From Actinomycetes bacterium (lineage in GTDB: Bacteria > Actinomycetota > Actinomycetes > Mycobacteriales > Micromonosporaceae): a stretch of 8,661 nt of DNA. Below the pieces are notes generated by a model. It made no database searches. It was given only the letters and a program-made list of their open reading frames with translations, and had not been told where the DNA came from. The translations under genes were made by a program, and so were the position numbers. The stretch spans positions 1 through 8,661 of the forward strand of contig JAEYGD010000134.1 in NCBI GenBank assembly GCA_023402505.1, written 5' to 3'. Positions 5,737-8,661 of this stretch are shown piece by piece (the first letter of the stretch is position 1; each line of letters starts with the position of its first letter).

Positions 5737-5763
5737 TTGCCCTCTCGGCCAGAACCTTATAGG
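5737..5763 (+). promoter_or_regulatory. Possible promoter for the 88-residue protein gene
   Basis: TTGCCC (5737-5742) and TATAGG (5758-5763) are separated by 15 bp, which is short but usable. TATA-like hexamers are rare in this GC-rich region, and the site lies just after the hairpin cluster and 123 bp ahead of ATG 5886. Low confidence. Confidence 0.3.
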
Positions 5764-5885
5764 GGGATCGACTACCCGCGTAGGGGAAGTGGTGTTTCTC
5801 TCTGGGCGTGGCGTCAGCGTGCGTATCGCCGGGGTGATGGCCACCCCGACGACGACCAGGCCGTTGAGGGCCGGGGGAGTTGACG

Positions 5886-6152
5886 ATGCAACCCAACTGG
5901 GTGCGTGTAAGCCTGCGGTGCAAGCATCGGGGGCAGGCGGTGGACCTTTGTGTCCGGGTGTCGCGTGGAGTTCCGGACGGGCTCCGGTGTCAGCCGGGCG
6001 GTGGATCGGCGTTCGGAGGCGGGCCGGACGTCTGCGACGAGTGCAAGCGCCTCTTGTCGGATGATGCCCGGCTTCGTGAAGTCGTGGACGACCTGACGCG
6101 CCGGGGCTGGAACGACCACATCAAGGCGGGGACCGTCGTCGTCGCTTGCTAA
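5886..6152 (+). CDS. Small cysteine-rich protein, unknown function
   Basis: 88 residues from ATG 5886, with GGGGGAG at 5873-5879 (6 nt spacer), to TAA 6150-6152. It has six cysteines: C12-K-H14, C22, C35, then C50-D-E-C53 in PDVCDECKRL, and the terminal C88. C12/H14 with C50/C53 could form a zinc ribbon; this is inference. The C-terminal part (RLREVVDDLTRRGWNDHI) is helical and charged. I do not recognise the family. The gene is monocistronic: hairpins precede it and a strong terminator follows 12 nt after the stop. It does not seem co-transcribed with the nuclease gene 214 bp downstream. It may be a regulator or accessory protein of the module. Confidence 0.65.
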   Translation: MQPNWVRVSLRCKHRGQAVDLCVRVSRGVPDGLRCQPGGGSAFGGGPDVCDECKRLLSDDARLREVVDDLTRRGWNDHIKAGTVVVAC

Positions 6153-6164
6153 GTAATCTGCGAT

Positions 6165-6202
6165 GTCAGGCTCCGTTGGCCACCCGGCCAGCGGAGCCTG
6201 AC
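6165..6202 (+). terminator. Strong 17-bp terminator hairpin
   Basis: A 17-bp stem (6165-6181 with 6186-6202, one G-U pair, loop ACCC) begins 12 nt after the stop of the 88-residue gene and is followed by GCTTCTTA. It is the strongest hairpin in the window and separates that gene from the downstream nuclease gene. Confidence 0.85.
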
Positions 6203-6210
6203 GCTTCTTA

Positions 6211-6240
6211 GAACCGTCGGTTCGCTGGAACAGCCGGTTC
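6211..6240. promoter_or_regulatory. Two 13-bp near-identical palindromic repeats upstream of the nuclease gene
   Basis: GAACCGTCGGTTC (6211-6223, a perfect 6-1-6 palindrome) and GAACAGCCGGTTC (6228-6240) agree at 11 of 13 positions and lie 17 bp apart. They stand between the terminator and the nuclease gene at 6367, at a position suitable for operators. Low-to-moderate confidence. Confidence 0.4.
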
Positions 6241-6366
6241 GGATCGACCCTCACGCTGCCCTTCCCTGCGAGCCGGCACCCCAACTACCTTGCGTAGTTC
6301 AGACTTTCCACTGCGTCGCGAGTGCGTTACGGTCGTGTCTGTCTATCGTGGAGCCCCGGAGGAGGC

Positions 6367-7872
6367 ATGGCGCGACGTAAGGGCCTCATTGCTCAGATGC
6401 TGGACGCCCGCAAGCAGGCCAAGAAGCTCCAGGCGCAAGCAGAGGCGCGCTGGCACCGCGAGTTGGTTGCCGAACAGAAGCGTCAGGAAGCGGAGGCACG
6501 CCGCGAGGCTAAGCAAGCCGAGGCGGCGGCAAAGCAGGCCGAGGCAGCGCGCCTGAGGCATGAAGTACAAGCGAAGCGTCTCGCCGACCAAGCGGCGGCA
6601 AAGGCAGCCCGACAGGCCGCCGAACGCGAGCGTGCTGAGGAACGACGCCTAGCTGCTGATGCCCGTGCGAAGGCGCAGGAGGCAGCCGCCACGAAGCGCC
6701 TGGCGGAGCGAGAGACACACGCCCGCAAGGTGGCAGAGGCCGAGTTTCGGACCGAGGCCATCAGCACGAGGGTTGCAGGGTACGCACAGCTGCTAGCCCG
6801 GAGAAACCGGCGGCCCGCCGAGTCTGCCCTCGAACTTAGGGCAGCGTTATTGAACGGCGGACCACCCGCGTTTGTTGAACGTATACAACACGTCCTCGCT
6901 CAGTCTCGATACCCCGAGGGCCTGACAGGCAAGGCCGCGGCTCACTATGACCCTGCCTCCCGGGAGCTGTTGATCGAGTACGAGCTACCGCTCCGAGATG
7001 TCGTGCCAACCGTCGTCGCCTACCGCTACACAACGGCGAAGGGCATGGTTGCCATACCGCGCAAGGAACCCGAGACTAAGAAGCTGTACGGCGACCTCCT
7101 TGCACGGCTAACATTGCGCACCATTGCCGAGACCTTCGATGCAACGTCTCCGGACCTCGTCACCGGCATCGTCTTCAACGGCTACGCCTCAACCAAGGAC
7201 AAGGCGACTGGCCGCGCCATTCGCCCACTGCTGATGAGCGTGGGTGTGGAGCGGGACAAGTTTGCCGTTGTGCAGCTCGATGAGCCAGAGTTGGATCCAG
7301 TGCTGTGCCTTCGCAGCCACCTGAACGCCATCGTTTCCCCCCACCCGTACGAACTAGAAGGCGTCAGACCAGTAGTGTCCTTCGACCTTTCGAAGTACAA
7401 GTTCGTCGACGAGATGGATGTCGTCGCCGGCTTGGATAGTCGTACGGACCTACTCACACTTTCTCCTGGAGAGTTCGAGCATCTCATCCGTCGCCTTTTC
7501 GAGAGCATCGGCATGAAGTCCTGGGTCACGCAGGCATCCAAGGACGAGGGCGTCGACGGCGTCGCTGTAAACGAGGATCCAATCGTCGGCGGGCTTTGCA
7601 TCATCCAAGCCAAGCGTTACAGCAAAATCGTTGGCCTTGAAGCCGTCCACGCACTTGCCGGCGTGATGGACCACAAGCGGGCCGCCAAAGGCGTCCTCGT
7701 CACCACCTCGTGGGTGGGTAAGGCGAGCCGCGACTTCGCCGCCGCAAATGGACGCATCGAAATTATTGAGGGCCGCAATCTCAAGCATATGCTGAAAGAG
7801 CACCTCGGCCTGGACGTCCTAATCGGCCTAGAAAAGCTACCGCCGGGCTGGAACAGGGCAGATTTGGAGTAG
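6367..7872 (+). CDS. Mrr-type restriction endonuclease with N-terminal coiled coil
   Basis: 501 residues from ATG 6367, preceded by GGAGGAGG (6358-6365); an in-frame GTG at 6322 lacks a ribosome site. Residues about 10-130 are an Ala/Glu/Arg/Lys-rich coiled coil (RREAKQAEAAAKQAEAARLR). Residues 130-350 form a middle domain I cannot name. Residues 365-480 are the Mrr catalytic domain: SPGEFEHLIRRLFESIGMKS with Glu369, DEGVDGVAV with Asp397, strand CIIQAKRYSK with Gln414-x-Lys416, then GVLVTTSWVGKASRDFA. D...QxK is the known Mrr variant of the PD-(D/E)XK motif, so catalysis looks intact. Mrr-type enzymes are type IV restriction nucleases that cut modified DNA. The coiled coil suggests oligomerisation or target sensing. 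No modification methylase is nearby. The gene ends 30 bp before the second boundary spacer. Confidence 0.88.
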   Translation: MARRKGLIAQMLDARKQAKKLQAQAEARWHRELVAEQKRQEAEARREAKQAEAAAKQAEAARLRHEVQAKRLADQAAAKAARQAAERERAEERRLAADARAKAQEAAATKRLAERETHARKVAEAEFRTEAISTRVAGYAQLLARRNRRPAESALELRAALLNGGPPAFVERIQHVLAQSRYPEGLTGKAAAHYDPASRELLIEYELPLRDVVPTVVAYRYTTAKGMVAIPRKEPETKKLYGDLLARLTLRTIAETFDATSPDLVTGIVFNGYASTKDKATGRAIRPLLMSVGVERDKFAVVQLDEPELDPVLCLRSHLNAIVSPHPYELEGVRPVVSFDLSKYKFVDEMDVVAGLDSRTDLLTLSPGEFEHLIRRLFESIGMKSWVTQASKDEGVDGVAVNEDPIVGGLCIIQAKRYSKIVGLEAVHALAGVMDHKRAAKGVLVTTSWVGKASRDFAAANGRIEIIEGRNLKHMLKEHLGLDVLIGLEKLPPGWNRADLE

Positions 7873-7902
7873 GGGCATCCTCGTCCGGACCGGATAAGGG
7901 CC

Positions 7903-8030
7903 CTCGCTTGAAGCTCCGTGCGTCGCGTCCTCACGCGTGCGGCAACGGCTGCACACTCGGAGCTTCGTCCCTGCCAGCGCTCGTCAGCGTACCGCCGTTC
8001 GGCGGCGTTGCTGTCAGCGTTGCTGTCGAC
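7903..8030 (+). repeat. Module-boundary spacer, copy 2 (ends in paired GTTGCTGTC)
   Basis: Homologous counterpart of 4343-4471. It begins CTCGCTTG (7903-7910) and ends in a 24-bp block (8007-8030) that differs from copy 1 at one base only. Within it GAAGCTCCG (7910-7918) and CGGAGCTTC (7958-7966) are a perfect 9-bp inverted repeat; copy 1 keeps at most a 4-bp version. The spacer sits between the Mrr gene and the converging CD-NTase remnant. Confidence 0.6.
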
Positions 8031-8102
8031 AGTCGTTCCGCCAGCGACCCAGGCCGATCCCTGCCGGGAAGCTAGCAGAAGTAAGTGGAGGGCTTTCCGA
8101 AG

Positions 8103-8591
8103 TCAAGCCGGGAAGGAACTACCGAGGACAATACGCCAAAGCCTCTTTGCCTCCTCATGATCCCCTGAGTTCTCGGCGCTGACCGCCTTTGTGGCACGTT
8201 CGGCGGCTGCATCAAACGACCTGCGCACCTGGTCCCGAGCGGCGAACGACAAATAGCCGCTCAAGAGTCCTGACTGGCCGCCCGGGTCATTCACATCGAG
8301 ATGGCTGCCCGCCCACTCGAAGAATTTCTGAAGCCCGCTCCGCCGATTCGAACCCAATGTGCGGAAGGTATGGCCGGCCACCGTCTCCAGGTGGAATGAC
8401 CTCAACCGTTTAGAGTGAGCCGAGTTCCATTTCTTAAGCATCCGCACCAGCGGCGCGAGGTTGTAGTCCAGCTCCGCGTTCTTGTCCAAGAACCACTTGT
8501 TAGCAATGAACGGGGACGTCAGGATCCAGGAGCCATGGTCGCGTCCGCGCTGGTGGTGTAAGAGACGGCCATCGCGGGATCCGGCTTGATG
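8103..8591 (-). pseudogene. CD-NTase (CBASS/SMODS-type nucleotidyltransferase), 3' part only
   Basis: The frame ends at TGA 8105-8103. The readable part includes HGSWILTSPFIANKWFLDKN, LAPLVRMLKKWNSAHSKRLR, SFHLETVAG, LQKFFEWAGSHLDVNDPGGQ and the typical ending EEAKRLWRIVLGSSFPA. These match the C-terminal helical region of CD-NTases, which synthesise cyclic oligonucleotide signals in CBASS anti-phage defence. The N-terminal catalytic part (GS...DxD) is not in the window: upstream the same frame meets TAA at 8594-8592, within unrelated sequence. No start with a ribosome site is visible; the first possible TTG is at 8489. I infer that the gene was cut by insertion or recombination at about 8535-8594. 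No effector gene follows downstream. The system is therefore probably dead. Confidence 0.7.
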
Positions 8592-8661
8592 TTAGGCGGC
8601 GATCGGGTTCGGGTTGGCCTGCTGGGTGTCGTGTTGGGCGGTGTCGACGGTGATCAGGCGG
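8592..8661 (-). CDS. C-terminal end of an unidentified protein, possibly the inserted element
   Basis: The last 22 codons of a minus-strand frame end in DTAQHDTQQANPNPIAA and TAA 8594-8592; the rest lies beyond the right edge. Nearly all codons end in G/C. Its position, where the CD-NTase frame is lost, suggests it belongs to the DNA that interrupted that gene, such as a transposase. The fragment is too short to identify, and a chance frame is possible. Confidence 0.3.
   Translation of the reverse strand, partial: RLITVDTAQHDTQQANPNPIAA

Larger units (their letters stand above)
5195..5885. other. 690-bp intergenic regulatory region with several hairpins and a gene remnant
   Basis: No convincing full-length gene lies here. 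Reading frames such as a 182-codon minus-strand one are low-complexity and end in a short plausible peptide (5296-5352). The segment holds a 10-bp inverted repeat (5285-5315), a hairpin CTCCCC-N7-GGGGAG (5547-5565), a palindrome plus alternative hairpins (5665-5730), a possible promoter (5737-5763), and a hairpin CGGGGTG-N5-CACCCCG (5830-5848). The last lies just ahead of the ribosome site of the gene at 5886. Confidence 0.55.

Noticed and set aside
5296..5844. 182-codon minus-strand frame across the intergenic gap
   Set aside because: Composition is unlike a protein, it crosses several hairpins, and it has no ribosome site. Only its last 18 codons look coding-like.
5456..6269. A shared 12-mer GCCCTTCCCTGC at 5456-5467 and 6258-6269
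   Set aside because: No similarity extends beyond it and both copies lie in C-rich intergenic DNA; likely chance.
6322..6366. Upstream in-frame GTG start for the Mrr nuclease
   Set aside because: ATG 6367 has an adjacent GGAGGAGG, and the extra 15 residues look non-conserved.
1..8661. CRISPR array, integrase gene, rRNA or complete tRNA
   Set aside because: I saw no regularly spaced repeats with unique spacers, no tyrosine or serine recombinase motifs, and no complete cloverleaf on either strand.

Overview
The window is GC-rich, dense DNA with G/C-biased third codon positions, GTG/TTG starts and gene families typical of actinomycetes: a stand-alone GntR winged helix, small cysteine-rich proteins and PFL-type HEAT-repeat proteins. 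I infer a high-GC actinobacterium, perhaps Micromonosporaceae or Streptomycetaceae. I cannot name the species.

Layout. (1) 1-1983 looks like resident chromosome: the C-terminal part of a HEAT-repeat protein, a VOC/glyoxalase-fold protein, and a second HEAT-repeat protein that is a paralogue of the first. (2) 1984-2025 is the 3' half of a tRNA-Val(CAC) gene on the minus strand, from the anticodon loop to the discriminator base, with a host-side hairpin (1942-1975) beyond its 3' end. This is the usual scar left by a tyrosine-recombinase element integrated in a tRNA gene, so I read everything to the right as accessory DNA. (3) 2108-4220 is a first module: four tiny minus-strand genes chained by ATGA stop/start overlaps, a divergent GntR-type regulator, and an AT-richer Mrr-like PD-(D/E)XK nuclease gene. 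(4) 4343-7872 is a second module: a minus-strand GNAT acetyltransferase, a long regulatory gap full of hairpins, an 88-residue cysteine-rich protein with a strong terminator, and a second, unrelated Mrr-type nuclease with a long coiled coil. (5) 7903-8661 is the start of a third module: the 3' part of a CD-NTase (CBASS-type cyclic-nucleotide synthase) gene whose 5' part is missing, next to the end of another unidentified reading frame.

The most unusual feature is the boundary sequence. Two homologous spacers of about 128 bp (4343-4471 and 7903-8030) follow the two nuclease genes. Both begin with CTCGCTTG and end in a 24-bp block differing at one base, built from two copies of GTTGCTGTC. A related pair of repeats (GTTGCTGTAC/GCTGCTGTAC) lies 83 bp inside the tRNA scar. 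All three are on the same strand, and each sits at or beyond the 3' end of a minus-strand gene. I propose that these are integrase arm-type sites or module ends, and that the region is a stack of defence modules (nuclease, nuclease, CBASS remnant) accreted beside tRNA-Val. No integrase gene lies in the window. The model predicts an intact tRNA-Val(CAC) and an integrase beyond the right edge.
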